This document shows, piece after piece, positions 1 through 11,223 of a stretch of 64,000 bases of DNA. The notes under the pieces are model-generated. The model made no database searches, was not told the DNA's origin, and saw only the letters and a list, made by a program, of their open reading frames with translations. The stretch is from Shinisaurus crocodilurus. Its lineage: Eukaryota; Chordata; Lepidosauria; Squamata; Shinisauridae. The translations under genes were made by a program, and so were the position numbers. The stretch is taken from positions 1 to 64,000 of the forward strand of contig JAHFWL010001004.1 of NCBI GenBank assembly GCA_021292165.1, in the 5' to 3' direction. Within the stretch, counting starts at the first letter, position 1. Each line of letters opens with the position of its first letter.

Positions 1-838
1 CTGGGACCTTGATTCGCCGCCATCTGTGAGCCAAAGTACACATTACGCTGATTGCATCGTGTGCAGCTGAAGCTTGGCCTTTCCTTCAGTGTAAGGGCCC
101 TGATTTGGACCGTGACCGCCATGTACCAAGCAGGGAGGATTAAACCTTCCCCCACCAGCAGGGGCTTTAAAAAAATAGAAGTGCCTCCATTGACACCAAT
201 CGGAGACGATCAATCGGGGTGGAGTTTCAGGGGGCAACTTTGGTGGTGGTGCGGAAAGGTGAATCCTCCATATGGTAGTAGTGTGCAGTAGAAAAGGCTC
301 AAAGACAGACGTAATGCCACCTCCCCATTTTCCGCCGGTGGGCTGGGATCATTTTGGTGACAGGAGAGCAAAATTTGGCCAACTTACCAGCTGCTGTGTC
401 CCTCTCAGGGGTGCCAGCCACCACGTTTCCCCAGAAGCTTCCTCAGATGTTACCGCAAAACTACGTGGTGACGCGCTCTGCTTCTGAGCAACATCTGGAG
501 TGCCCACCAGCCTCTGAGCGAGCGCTACGGCCACAAAACAAGGGAGGCAATGCAGCTGAGCCCAGCACAGCCCAGGTGACTCTGGAGTTTCTTCACTTCT
601 AGAGCACCTGCTTACCTCCACTGGCCCTGGCTTTGGGGCTCCAGGTAGGCTGCGGAAGGACTTCTTGCACCTTCCCAGCCCCTCATCCCCCAGCCCCCCA
701 TGTGGGCAACGGTTCAGTGGCTCCCCTTTTCTCGTGCTGCTGCTTGCTAGCCTGTTCCCTCTCGTGGTTGGGAAGTTGGGGGTGGTTTCAAATTCCCACT
801 TCCTCCTTCAGGGACTACTTCCTGAAGTTGTGCCCCCC
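1..838. other. No gene or repeat recognised
   Basis: Mixed-composition sequence. Several short frames of 60-110 codons overlap on both strands, but none has a recognisable domain, signal peptide or codon pattern that separates it from its overlapping neighbours. I see no transposon terminus here. Confidence 0.5.
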
Positions 839-840
839 TG

Positions 841-873
841 CTGTAAAATCACCATCGTCATCATCATCATCTT
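841..873. repeat. Short (CAT)n-like simple repeat
   Basis: An imperfect ATC/CAT triplet run in otherwise unremarkable sequence. It is too short to say more. Confidence 0.6.
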
Positions 874-1054
874 AAAGATCTTCCACTTGAAGCGGGCTAC
901 CTCACTCTGCCTAAACGGTGCCTTAGGGATAGGGTGCAGTTGCTCAGTGGTAAAGAGAGGCACTCTGTCCATGCTTAGAGGCATTTTGTTATATAATGAA
1001 TGAAAGGAGCTGTGGTGGCCAACAGATAAATGCCAAGAAGAGAAATGCAAAAAT

Positions 1055-1140
1055 GCATATCAGCACAACACTTTTATTAGGGCCAACTCACAAAATACCA
1101 TGTGAACGTTTGAGTTCTTCAGAAGCTTTCGTCAGGTGTT
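1055..1140 (-). other. Penelope-type / hammerhead-like tail motif (degenerate)
   Basis: Read on the minus strand, this segment has CCTGACGAAAGC, a short potential stem, CAAAC, a further stem-loop region and then an ATAAAAG-type run. This order (CUGANGA, stem II, GAAAC, stem III) is the hammerhead layout known from Penelope-like retroelements. One core G is replaced by C and stem I does not pair well, so any ribozyme is dead or the likeness is accidental. No reverse transcriptase frame is attached. Confidence 0.3.
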
Positions 1141-1286
1141 CAAGCCACGAGTCTGCATTTGGTTACAGCCTTACAACGGGAAGTCAGAGAGGGCTGCAGG
1201 CATCCAAGAGTCTCTACCCAGTCCTGAGACGGTTTCAGTTCACACCTGGAACCCTCCCAAGTGTTGCTGGGAAGAAGAAACCAGCA

Positions 1287-1483
1287 AACTGACTGTCAGA
1301 GCAATAAGACAATGGAACCAACTACCTAGGGAGGTGGTGGGCTCTCCCACTCTGGAGGCATTCAAGGTGCAGCTGGACGGCCATCTGTCAGGGATGCTTG
1401 ACCTGGATTCCTGCATTGAGCAGGGGGTTGGACTCGATGGCCTTGTAGGCCCCTTCCAACTCTACTTTTCTATGATTCTATGA
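1287..1483 (+). mobile_element. CR1 LINE, 3' end only
   Basis: Starts within the last codons of ORF2 (the [19 protein letters not shown] block) and runs through the 3' UTR to a (TTCTATGA) tail. It is a 5'-truncated copy of the same family as the 2.9-kb copy at 22578-25488. About 200 bp remain, so it has no coding capacity. Confidence 0.9.
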
Positions 1484-2689
1484 AACAATAGAAGATCCCC
1501 CATTTTTGAAAATATAAAATCCAGCTGTTTACTGAAAACTGCTCCATGTTACTCCAATGTGTTTCTTTAAATGAGTGTGCCGGGTGGTGGGAATGGCAAA
1601 TAAGTGTGGCTGAAGCAGGGTGGGTGGATCTATGAGTCCCAAGCCAACAGTCCCTCTCAGAGGTTTCTTCCTTACCATTGTCATGCTGCATAACGGGTCT
1701 TTTGAGATCAGATATGGTTCCATTTTTCCCTCTGCCTCTTCTCCCGTCATCTCTGAATCCCTTTCATCTGCTGTTGCATGAAGGACACACAAGCAGGAAA
1801 ACACTTTGCATACGTTTCAGCTGTCACGTAATTAATTTTTTCATCTGCCACTTTCTCCTTGTGAAGTGACAGAAAGGCAGAGCAGGACATGGGGGAGGCT
1901 GCACATTCGCACCCACTGCTGGGATTAGTTTCCGATATCGCTTCCACCTGAGTCCCTTCCCTCCTCTGAAAAGAAGCAGACCCCCTCGGGGCGCTTGGCT
2001 GGCAAATGGCACTGACACAGGATGAGATTGGGAGAGACGCTGATGGTGCAGTGACAGATGGCCCGTGGGGAAGGATTTGCAGATCCTGTGAGATCAGGCC
2101 GGGGAAGCAAGGATGGTTTTGCAGGAAAGTGAATCGAAGCCTGCCTGGAATTACTACCAAGACAATGTCCTCGGGTTCACTAGTCCCCAGCACCAACAGA
2201 AGGGGAGCCTTGTCCCTTGCAGGAGGATGAAAACCTGCTATTAGCTAGCAGAACCCCCACATCGTGGAGTCGAAATGCTTTGAAAGTGGAGATGGGCACA
2301 TTTCAGTTTTGCTCACTTTCTCATTCCCTGACCTTAAGAAAGTGTGGCCCATTTCCACATCAGTTTGCCAAACTGTCAGCGCAAAAATGGAATGTTCTCA
2401 TTTTTTGTAAGCTTCCCATGAATTCTTCCAGTGTTTGACCAAGCAGGTAACCTTCAAACATCTGCTCAAACTTTCACTTCTGGTGACATTTAGCTGCACT
2501 GGAAATAGGCAATCTATTAAAAAAAAATTGGATTCTTAGTTTCTCATTTTTCCAACCTTAAGTTCAGTTTGTTCTGTTTCTGTATCAGTTTGAGGTTTTA
2601 CTTAAAGTTCCCACAAAAATTTGTTGATATTTGTGTCACATTTCTTCTAATATTCACATTTTTGCAAGCAATTTCCCCCAAGATTTTGT
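1484..2689. other. No gene recognised
   Basis: Overlapping small frames on both strands are not convincing. The AT-rich part from about 2280 resembles loosely the degenerate repeat family also seen near 3.2, 8.9, 43.6, 58.2 and 61.3 kb (phrases built on TTTGCAAGC and CACATTTTT), but it is too decayed to delimit. Confidence 0.4.
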
Positions 2690-2771
2690 ATAATTTCTTA
2701 TTGTATATTTTATTGCGTGTTTTTTATGGATTGTTGTGAACTGCCCAGACAGTTTCTGCTGTTGGGCAGTA

Positions 2772-2810
<39 letters not shown>
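2690..2810 (+). mobile_element. LINE/SINE-type 3' tail with (ATT)n
   Basis: A TTGTGAACTGCCCAGAC phrase followed by TTGGGCAGTATA and a 40-bp (ATT)n run. The pattern 'short GC-rich hairpin plus TATA plus microsatellite' is how L2-like elements end, as at 31.7 and 63.2 kb. Only the tail is present, so the clade is not certain. Confidence 0.5.
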
Positions 2811-2815
<5 letters not shown>

Positions 2816-3189
2816 GAGCATTTTTTGATATTATTTTCATGTATACATAGCTGTTTACTTTCTCCTACTTTTTTGTTCATGTTGTACGCATTAAAAATAT
2901 ATATATTGGAGAACTGCATTGCAAAATTAGGAGACAAACCAGCAGGCAGAGCAATCCTACGGCCCCTAGATAGAATGGGGGTGCCATGGGATGCTGCAGA
3001 TCTCCGCCTTGCCCACAGACAAGAGGATGAGATCTTATTGTGGATCTTCACCCCTTCCAGCTGCCATGGGAAGCTTCACAGTGAATCCTCTTTCAGAGGT
3101 CCAGCTAGGGAGTATGAGCCCGCAAACTCAAGCTCACCAAAGTCTCCGAATTCCAGCTCAAATAGCTCTTTCCAACTGGGTCCATAGCA
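2811..3189. other. No gene recognised
   Basis: AT-rich sequence passing into ordinary mixed sequence. No domain, terminus or repeat unit was recognised. Confidence 0.45.
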
Positions 3190-3570
3190 GATTGCGAGCT
3201 TTGTTCTCCCCCCCCCCTTTTCGCATGAAAATCTATGCATATTTTTGTGCACATTTTCCTCAAATGGATACATCCATTGGCACATCTTGGAGATGTATGG
3301 CATTGTTTCCCATTGATTAAGATGTATGTGTGTGCGCATTTTTCAAAATTACGCATATTTTCATGCACATCTTTCAAATGTACACACGCTGTCGAATGCA
3401 ATTTTGAAAAAAAAAAAAAAATTGGTCCATGAATCACACTGCAAGCTCGGAAATAGATGGACTGCAACTGCAGATTGCATCGGAGTCCGTGTTTGGTCCA
3501 GAAGGTGCAAACTGAGAAAATCCTGATCAAAAACAAACTGAAACAAATTTCTCATGCGTCCCCTAGTCAC
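3190..3570. repeat. Degenerate interspersed repeat, family R1 (forward copy)
   Basis: Marked by repeated GCATATTTT / TGCACAT phrases, a poly-A run, then CTGATCAAAAA and AACTGAAACAAATTTCTC. A reverse-orientation relative lies at 61200-61600, where GTTTCAGTTC and TTTTTGATCAGGATTTT appear in mirrored order. No coding capacity and no clear terminal repeats. Weaker relatives lie near 2.3, 8.9, 43.6, 58.2 and 62.9 kb. Confidence 0.5.
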
Positions 3571-3979
3571 GACAGTGATTTGGGAAGGGGACAGGGAGGC
3601 TGGAAAGAGGGCGGTGCTGTTGGGCAGGCGGGGAAGAGGAGAGGCCTGGATTCACTTGATCCTTGAGCCTCTCCATCCCCATCCTGCTCATCAAGAGGTC
3701 AGTCAAGAGGTCACGTTCTTTAAGGTGGAACAGGAGATGTTTTGGCCTCCGTTGTTCCACCCGGCCTGCCTGGTTCTTGCCGACAGGCTTTGGATGGGCA
3801 GAGGGCTCTGATCTTGGATCCTTCCATCTAAAGAGTGGCAATCACATAGGATTGCACTCTTAGAAAGATAAACACATTTCAATTTGTTTATTGGTTCGAA
3901 AGGGTGAAATTCGGTAAATTACGTGAACCAAGGCAGATTAATCTCCCACCCCTATTAACAGATTGGAATTGTGTCAGAT
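3571..3979. other. No gene recognised
   Basis: Nothing recognised. Short overlapping frames only. Confidence 0.45.
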
Positions 3980-4115
3980 CAGTGTCTCCAAACCTTGGGG
4001 TCCCCAGATGTTTTTGGCCTACAACTCCCAGCATGCCCCAGCCAGCTACGCTGGCTGGGGCATGCTGGGAGTTGTAGGCCAAAAACATCTGGGGACCCAA
4101 GGTTGGAGAACACTG
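3980..4115. mobile_element. hAT MITE, family M1 (palindromic, 136 bp)
   Basis: An almost perfect inverted repeat: CAGTGTCTCCAAACCTTGG at the left is mirrored by CCAAGGTTGGAGAACACTG at the right, around a core built on ACTCCCAGCATGCCCCAGCC and its complement. The flanks TGTCAGAT and TGTTAGAT match at 7 of 8 positions, which fits the 8-bp target duplication of hAT transposons. It has no transposase and depends on an autonomous hAT for movement. Confidence 0.85.
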
Positions 4116-4375
4116 TGTTAGATAGTAGAAGTGGACTGAGAAGTTACTAAATTAGCATTGTAGGGCCCTGTCTGATGCCACCTTTTCCTATGCTAATTTT
4201 TATGCCATCTTGTCCTGTCAGGTGTGAGCACGAGGCATCTTATCTGCTCTTGGCTCTAACCACGTCTGGCTCTGCCCCACTCAGACCTGGGGAAGGATTC
4301 CTGAATTTGATTGCTGTAGTAAGCAGGGATTTTGGCTCTGTTAACTAAGCCATACCAGAAGGCTAGGATCCTTGT

Positions 4376-4770
4376 ATAGAATCAAAGAATCATAGGAAAG
4401 TAGAGTTGGAAGGGGCCTACAAGGCCATCGAGTCCAACTCCCTGACTCAATGCAGGAATCCAGATCAAAGCATCCCTGACAGATGGCTGTCCAGCCGCAC
4501 CTTGAATGCCTCCAGAGTGGGAGAGCCCACCACCTCCCTAGGTAGTGGTTCCATTGTCTTATTGCTCTGACAGTCAGGACATTTTTCCTGATGTTTAGGT
4601 GGAATCTGGGTTCCTGTAACTTGAGCCCATTATTCCGTGTCCTGCAAACTGGGATGACTCGAGAAGAGATTCTGGCCCTCCTCTGTGTGACAACCCTTCA
4701 AGTACTGGAAGAGTGCGATCAATCTCTCCCCTCATCTCTCCTCTTCTGAAGGCTAAAACATGGCCCAGTT
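4376..4770 (-). mobile_element. CR1 LINE copy A, 3' segment (split by copy B)
   Basis: Minus-strand 3' UTR and ORF2 end of a CR1, ending at the internal phrase CCCAGTT. The missing continuation CTTTCAGTCTC occurs at 6710, beyond another CR1. Joining the two pieces gives the uninterrupted CR1 phrase found intact at 53.86 kb. The 3' tail is the usual ATAGAATC octamer run. Confidence 0.85.
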
Positions 4771-6709
4771 CATAGAATCCTAGAATCATAGAAAAGTAGA
4801 GTTGGAAGGGGCCTACAAGCCATCGAGTCCAACCCCTGCTCAATGCAGGAATCCAGGTCTAAGCATCTCTGACAGATGTCTGTCCAGCCGCACCTTGAAG
4901 CCTCCAGACTGGGAGAGCCCACCACCTCCCTAGGTAGTTGATTCCATTGTTTATTGCTCTGACAGTCAGGAAATTTTTCCTGATGTTTAGGTGGAATCTA
5001 GGTTCCTGTACTTGAGCCCCTTATTCCGTGTCCTGCAAACCGGGATGAACGAGAAGAGATCTTTGCCCTCCTCGTGTGGACATCCCTTCAAATACTGGAA
5101 GAGTGCGATCATATCTCCCCCTCAGTCCTCCTTCTGAAGGCTAAACATGCCCAGTTCTTCAGTCTCTCCTCATAGGGCCTTGTTTCCAGTCCCTTTATCA
5201 TCCTTGTTGCCCTCCTCTGAACCCTCTCCAGTTTGTCTATGTCCTTGTTAAAATGAGGTGCCCAGAACTGGACACAGTACTCAAGATGAGGCCTAACCAG
5301 TGCCGAGTAAAGGGGAATTATCACTTCCCCGCGATTTGGAAGCTATACTTCTATTAATACAGCCCAAATGCATTTGCCTTCTTTGCAGCCACGTCGCATT
5401 GCTGGCTCATATTCAGTTGTGATCTACCACAATTCCAGATCCTTCTCACTTGTAGTATTGTTGAGCCAAGTGTCCCCCATTCTGTAACTCTGCATTTGGT
5501 TTCCTCTCCCTAGGTGCAGCACTTGGCATTTATCCCTGTTAAATTTCATTCTGTTGTTTTCGGCCCAGCGCTCCAGCCTATCGAGGTCACTTTGAATTTT
5601 GTTTCTGTCTTCCAGAGTATTAGCTGTTCCACCCAACTTTGTGTCATCTGCAAATTTGATAAGCATTCCCTGTACCTCCTCATCCAAGTCATTAATAAAA
5701 ATGTTGAAGAGCACCGGGCCCAGGACCGAGCCCTGTTGTACCCCCGCTCGTTACCTCTCCCCAGTTTGAGAAGGAACCATTGATAAGCACTCTTTGAGTC
5801 CGATTCTGTAGCCAATTGTGGATCCACCTGATAGTTGATCCATCTAGCCCACTCTTAGCTAGCTTACTAATCAGGATATCATGAGGCACTTTATCGAAAG
5901 CTTTGCTGAGTCCAGGTATATAATGTCCACAGCATTCCCACAGTCCACAAGGGAGGTTACCCGATCAAAAAATGAGATCAGATTAGTCTGACAGGATTTG
6001 TTCTTGACAAATCCATGCTGGCTTCTAGTAATCACTGCATTGTTTTCAAGGTGCTTGCAGACTGACTTCTTTATAATCTGCTCAAAAATCTTCCCGGGAT
6101 TGATGTCAGACTGACTGGCCTATAGTTCCCAGGTTCCTCCTTCTTGCCCTTTTTGAAGATGGGAACAACATTTGCCTCCTCCAGTCGTCTGGCACTTCAC
6201 CTGTCCTCCATGATTTCTCAAAGATAATAGACAGTGGTTCTGAGAGTTCTTCTGCCAGTTCCTTTATTACTCTAGGATGCAGCTCATCAGGCCCTGGAGA
6301 TTTAAACTCGTTCAGAGTAATCAGGTGCTCCTTGACCATTGCCTATCAATCTCAAGCTGCAATTCTGCCCCTTCAGTCTGCATTTCAGGTTGCCAGGGGG
6401 GTCATAGACCCTCTTTTGGGAGAAGACCGAGCCAAAGTAGGAATTGAAACACTTCTGCCTTTTCTTTGTCTTCTGTTATCAATTTGCCATCCTCATTGCG
6501 TAGTTGAACCACCAGTTCTTTCTTCTGTCTTTACTGTGCATGTATCTGAAGAAAGCTTTTTTGTTGCTTTTAGCATTCCTCGCTAACCTTAGCTCATTCT
6601 CAGCTTTAGCCTTCCTGACACTATTCCTGCAGTTTCTGTGCTACCTGCCTGTACTCTTCCCCTGTAGCCTGTCCTTCCTTCCACTTCCTATACGTGTCCT
6701 TTTTTGTTT
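4771..6709 (-). mobile_element. CR1 LINE copy B, 1.94 kb, inserted in copy A
   Basis: Minus strand. From its 5' side (6709) it begins in the linker between endonuclease and RT domains (the KKDTYRKW region), passes through the RT domain (remnants with [29 protein letters not shown] and FADDTKLGG) and ends with the CR1 tail at 4771. Many frameshifts and stops break it into pieces, so it is a dead ORF2. It is 5'-truncated and lies inside copy A without an added target duplication. Confidence 0.88.
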
Positions 6710-7053
6710 CTTTCAGTCTCTCCTCATAGGGCCTTGTTCCAGTCCCTTTATCATCCTTGTTGCCCTCCTCTGAACCCTCTCCAGTTTGTCTACGTCCTTC
6801 TTAAGGTGTGGTGCCCAGAACTGGACGTAGTACTCAAGATGGGGCCTAACCAGTGCTGAGTAAAGGGGAGTTATCACTTCACGTGATTTGGAAGCTATAC
6901 TTCTATTAATGCAGCCCAAAATAGCATTTGCCTTCTTTGCAGCCACATCGCATTGCTGGCTCATATTCAGTTTGTGATCTACCACAATTCCAAGATCCTT
7001 CTCACTTGTAGTATTGTTGAGCCAAGTGTCCCCATTCTGTAACTCTGCATTTG
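6710..7053 (-). mobile_element. CR1 LINE copy A, 5' segment
   Basis: Encodes on the minus strand the post-RT region of ORF2 (WLNNTTSEKDLGIVVDHKL through [15 protein letters not shown]). It stops at 6710 at exactly the point where copy A resumes at 4770. Its 5' end is truncated near the NAELQNGDTW codons, after which unrelated sequence begins. Confidence 0.85.
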
Positions 7054-7407
7054 GTATTTGCATTGTAGTATTTGTAGCAGGCATGGCCAATCCAGGGGCC
7101 TCGTCCTGACTGCCCGTCACAGGGGCTGATGTTGTACATCTCTGTTCTCTTTGCTATCTGATGAGGGCTCTGAGGCCTGACCGCACACAGCCGCAGTAAT
7201 GCATGAGGATTGATCCTATCCCAGGCCTTGGATTTCCCGACCCACATCTTCCAACGCTCCTGGGACCTTCTCCTGAAACTAACATGTCTTACACGCTCTC
7301 TTGGCCATTCCATTATTACAAGCGATGCATTGCAGTGGCCATTTTCTCCTACACTTTTCCAAACTGCAACCCACTCATTCCAATTTTAATCCCCCCCTAA
7401 TATTTTC

Positions 7408-7408
<1 letters not shown>
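7054..7408. other. No gene recognised
   Basis: Nothing recognised between the truncated CR1 end and the (CTTT)n run. Confidence 0.45.

Positions 7409-7440
<32 letters not shown>
7409..7440. repeat. (CTTT)n microsatellite
   Basis: About eight tandem TTTC units. Confidence 0.85.
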
Positions 7441-7508
7441 ACTTCAACTGCAAATACATTGCTTTCCAGGGCAGGTAGAGAGCACCTTCTGACAGGTATA
7501 GAGTCTAT

Positions 7509-7736
7509 CAGGGGAGGCTGGTGACTCCTGTTTTGGTGGGGCTCCTTTTCCATTGCAGGTTTTTCAGGTTGTATTTGGAGCTTCGTGTGAGCTACCCATG
7601 GTGCTGAACTCCACCCCCCAAAATAGGTTCACCACCATGGAGCACCATGGGTAGCTCCTATGAATCTCCAAATAAAAGCTGTAAAACCTGCAGTGTAAAA
7701 GAAGCCCCACCAAATAGGAGTCACCAGCCTCCCCTG
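7509..7736. mobile_element. hAT-like MITE, family M2 (228 bp)
   Basis: Inverted-repeat element. CAGGGGAGGCTGGTGACTCC at the left mirrors GGAGTCACCAGCCTCCCCTG at the right, and inner arms (CCATGGTGCTGAACTCC against GGAGCACCATGG) also pair. Flanks GAGTCTAT and GGGTCTCT match at 6 of 8, consistent with a decayed 8-bp duplication. A second copy is at 51616-51835. No coding capacity. Confidence 0.8.
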
Positions 7737-7737
7737 G

Positions 7738-7740
<3 letters not shown>

Positions 7741-7772
<32 letters not shown>

Positions 7773-7788
7773 CTCTCTCTCTATATAT
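7741..7788. repeat. (CT)n microsatellite
   Basis: A CT dinucleotide run, slightly interrupted, ending in a short TATATA stretch. It abuts the M2 MITE. Confidence 0.85.
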
Positions 7789-8864
7789 GGATGCAGCAGA
7801 AGACTAAATATGTGGAAGTACTCAATTACCTAGGCACTGCCTGCGGGCTCTCGGAGATGAGGTCTCTGGAGAGCCTCCTCAGAGCAAACACCACAGGCAG
7901 GCTGTCATCCAGTCTTTAGCATGCCAATCTCTTGCATTGTACTCTGAATTTTATTTAAAAGAATGGATTAGCTATATTTCCCCCCACTCTGTTCTCAACG
8001 ACAACACAAGGTTGAGTTTAAGCAAATAAACAAAGCTGTCTGTTATGTAATCCACTTTCTCTCTGCAGCTGGCGCTTCAAGATGCAAATCTTGGGAAGGC
8101 TTTGATTGCTGAAAGTAGGCCACTCGGTACCTTGGCAACATCTTCAAGCATGCTTGGAATGAAAGCCCCAAATCTCAGGACAAGACACCATGGACTGGCT
8201 TGGAGATCTCACAGAAGCCTTGAGAGAGACTTAGATGCTCCAGAATAAGTGTTCAAGCAAGCAAGCATACGTGGGCACTCTCTCTTCTCTCACTTTGGCC
8301 TCAGGCACCTTGAGGAAATGGTTGCCATCATCCTAAAGTTCTCTTCTGGTCAGACATTTTCTGGCCCTTCCTGCCTGGGTATCTTTCTGTTCATTCCACC
8401 CTGCAGGGCATAAACCAGGAGCCTTGTGTGCCGGACACTTATTTCCTACTCCCTGCATCACAAGAGTCAGAAGAGTTTTGTTAAGATTAGTGAGATCTCA
8501 GGCTGATAAATAGTGGAGGTACTTCTTTGTAAAAACTTTGGGAATGTGCAAAAGGTCCTTCCTACCATTTTCAGTGATCTTTCAAGGACTTCAGATTTCT
8601 CAAAAATAGGTGAAGAAGTTTGCACATTCAGAGTGAGGGTAACTGAATGCAAAAAAGAAGAAGAAGCATTGCCCTTACTCTGAATAGTCTTTATTGCCAC
8701 CATGAATGTAATTGCATAAGCAACTGTTTCTAATGAAATTTTAGGGGTGGGCAAACATGCAATGTGCAAACTAGTTGAAGTTCTCTACATTCCTCCTTGA
8801 AGCTCATTTCACCTCATCCACATTCCCTAATGTGAGCATACTTTTTTTTTTCCTGATCAGGGAA
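7789..8864. other. No gene recognised
   Basis: Apparently single-copy sequence with no convincing frame, terminus or RNA gene. Confidence 0.45.
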
Positions 8865-9145
8865 AAGGTGCATTTTCAATTGGGGAAAATGCACATTTTT
8901 CTTGATTGAAAATGCTCATTTTCTCCCACGGGCTTGAGTGTGAAAATGCATTGGGGGTGAAATGCACATTTGGGCAAGTGTGCATTTTTGGCAGCGTGCA
9001 CTTGTGAAACTGCACACTTTAGAATGTAAACGCAGGTTTGGGAGATGGCAACAAATCCTGAGATTTGCACTCCTGTTCGTGTTCGGGGTTGCAAATGAGA
9101 CGCGTTCGCATGATTTGTGAACAGGAACAAAATCCACGTACATCC
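8865..9145. repeat. Degenerate interspersed repeat, family R1
   Basis: Repeated AAATGCACATTT / GTGTGCATTTTTGG phrases, a GTTCGGGGTTGCAAATGAG block and an end near ACATCCCTTA. The block GGGGTTGCAAACAGGA at 43.79 kb and a similar ACATCCCTA ending there show that the two are relatives. Ends are not sharp. Confidence 0.5.
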
Positions 9146-9289
9146 CTTAAATGCATCCCCTGCATATGGCATTTGTATGTTCCTACCAATGTTCACGTAA
9201 AGCAACGTCCAAAATTAATGTAGAAGTTCCTTCTGAAATGGAGACCACTTAGCAGGAGAGATTCTTTTGCTTGTGGTAAGGGAATACTA

Positions 9290-9543
9290 CAGTCATGCCT
9301 TGGATTGAGAGCATAATTCGTTCCGGAAACGTGCTTGTAATCCAAAACACTCTTATATCAAAACAAAATCCCCCCCAAAAAAAAAAGTTGTACAGAGATT
9401 TTTAATTTAAGCCGTACTGCAGTACTTGTATTGCAAGACGTTGCTTGTATAGCAAGTCAAAAAAAATTAAATAAATATTTAAAAATTTGCTTGTCTTGCA
9501 AAACGCTCTCAAACCAAGTTACTTGCAATCCAAGGTATTACTG
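9290..9543. mobile_element. Tc1/mariner-type MITE (254 bp)
   Basis: Terminal inverted repeats CAGTCATGCCTTGGATTG and CAATCCAAGGTATTACTG, flanked on both sides by TA (9288-9289 and 9544-9545), the target duplication of Tc1/mariner/pogo elements. The interior is AT-rich and noncoding, so it is non-autonomous. The subfamily cannot be assigned by eye. Confidence 0.8.
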
Positions 9544-9545
9544 TA

Positions 9546-10950
9546 TTATCTATGGAATCTATCAGTCCCAGTATTCATTTGAAAGTAGTACATTTGATGT
9601 AGCTGACTGGGGGTGCGGAACACCCTTTTGGGATGCCTTTTTGTCCCTGTAGTTTCTGCTGCTGCTGGATGACATTTTGTTCATCAGCATCTGTGACATC
9701 ATCATCATCACGTCACATGTAGCCTTGTTGTACCATCATCGCTGAACTCTAATGAAATGGAATTATTCTATGTTTTTTTTAAAAAAAATAATAATTTTTA
9801 AATCCTTTTACAGTTCACTTACCATATCAAAAGATTTCCTTGAGCAATAAAATGGCAGTGTGTGTGTGCAAATGAGGTCAAGGGCGGACAGCAAGTGCAA
9901 AGATGGAAGGTACGACGAACGAACGGCCTTGAAAGCAAGAGCCCCCCGACAGAGCACGACTGCGTTGGCAACAAGTGCCAGGAGAACAGGAGGCACTTTT
10001 CGACACTCATGAAAACAAACACGGAATGAGATAAATCGTTTTGGCTCAGCCCTGAGTATGGAGTTAATAATTTACTATCAACAGCTCATTGGACCTTTCT
10101 TTTAAAAAAAGAGAAGAAGACAAAGAAAAGATTGCACACACAAACAGCTTGTTACATAACGGATGGGATCCTGTTTGCAGCTGGCATCTGAAAAGAACTC
10201 CAATATAGAAGGCAGCACCTATATCACGATTTATCTTCCCAGTTCAGCTTTATTCTCTCTATTTTGCTGTCAGCGTACCACTGTGGTGTCTCTGCAAGGA
10301 ACTCAATTTCCCTGTTATCTGCGTTGCCCATCGGAACTGCGCCGGCGCTCCATGCGGCCTTATTTTAATACTTCCGTGTGACTTTTGCAATCTCCCCATT
10401 TATTCTCCTGTCACCCGGAGGTTTCTTCTCCCCTCTTTCTCTCCCTGAAGCTGTAGCTGCCTGGAGTTTCATTCCTGTTTTGTCTCAGAGCCTTCCGGGC
10501 TTCTTCTTCACACCTGGCTTCCCAATTTTCTTCATGCAGCATCCCCCATCTATAAATCACCTCTTGCATGATGGCAGTGTCCTGGCAAGCAATGCTCCTG
10601 CAGAGAGCAATCTACTCTTGTGATTCTGCCCCCCCCCACTCCCCACGCCCCACTGGTGCTTAGCAGTGGGTAAGGAACTGTGTTGGGATCTCATGCTGCA
10701 GCGAAGGCAGCATCGGCATGGGGAAGGCACGGCTCTGTTGACTTGGCTATTTCCCCGTATTGATAGAGCAGCGTCAGTCTGCATGGATCATCACAGCCCC
10801 TTGCCCTAAGGAAGAAAGGGAGAAAATGAATGCAAGAGCATGGGTCTGCTCTGTGTCAAAGTGCCTCCCATGCTGCTGTAAACTAGTAGTAAACCATAAA
10901 CGAGTAAACCGTAAACCATGCTGTAAACCATAAACGAGTTCTCAATAGCA
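9546..10950. other. No gene recognised
   Basis: Mostly single-copy-looking sequence. At 10888-10938 the phrase GTAAACCATAAACGAGT occurs twice, about 30 bp apart, a small tandem duplication. No coding frame is supported. Confidence 0.45.
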
Positions 10951-10973
10951 TGCACACACACACACACACACAC
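10951..10973. repeat. (CA)n microsatellite
   Basis: Short CA dinucleotide run. Confidence 0.8.
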
Positions 10974-11223
10974 GCCCCTCCACAATCACAAACACACACT
11001 CTCCCACCCCATATTCCTCTGGGGAATCATAAGCTTCCTTTACATAACCAGAGACCCCCCAGAGGCAAAATGCTCAGAATTGCAATCCTTGGGAGTATAT
11101 ATATAATTTACTTTTCAAAACAAAATATAACAAAATACAAGAATAACACAACAATTTAACTTAAACTACATACAATAAATCATAAAGTGCACCCCCACAC
11201 ACACCCTCCTAGGGACCAATTTA

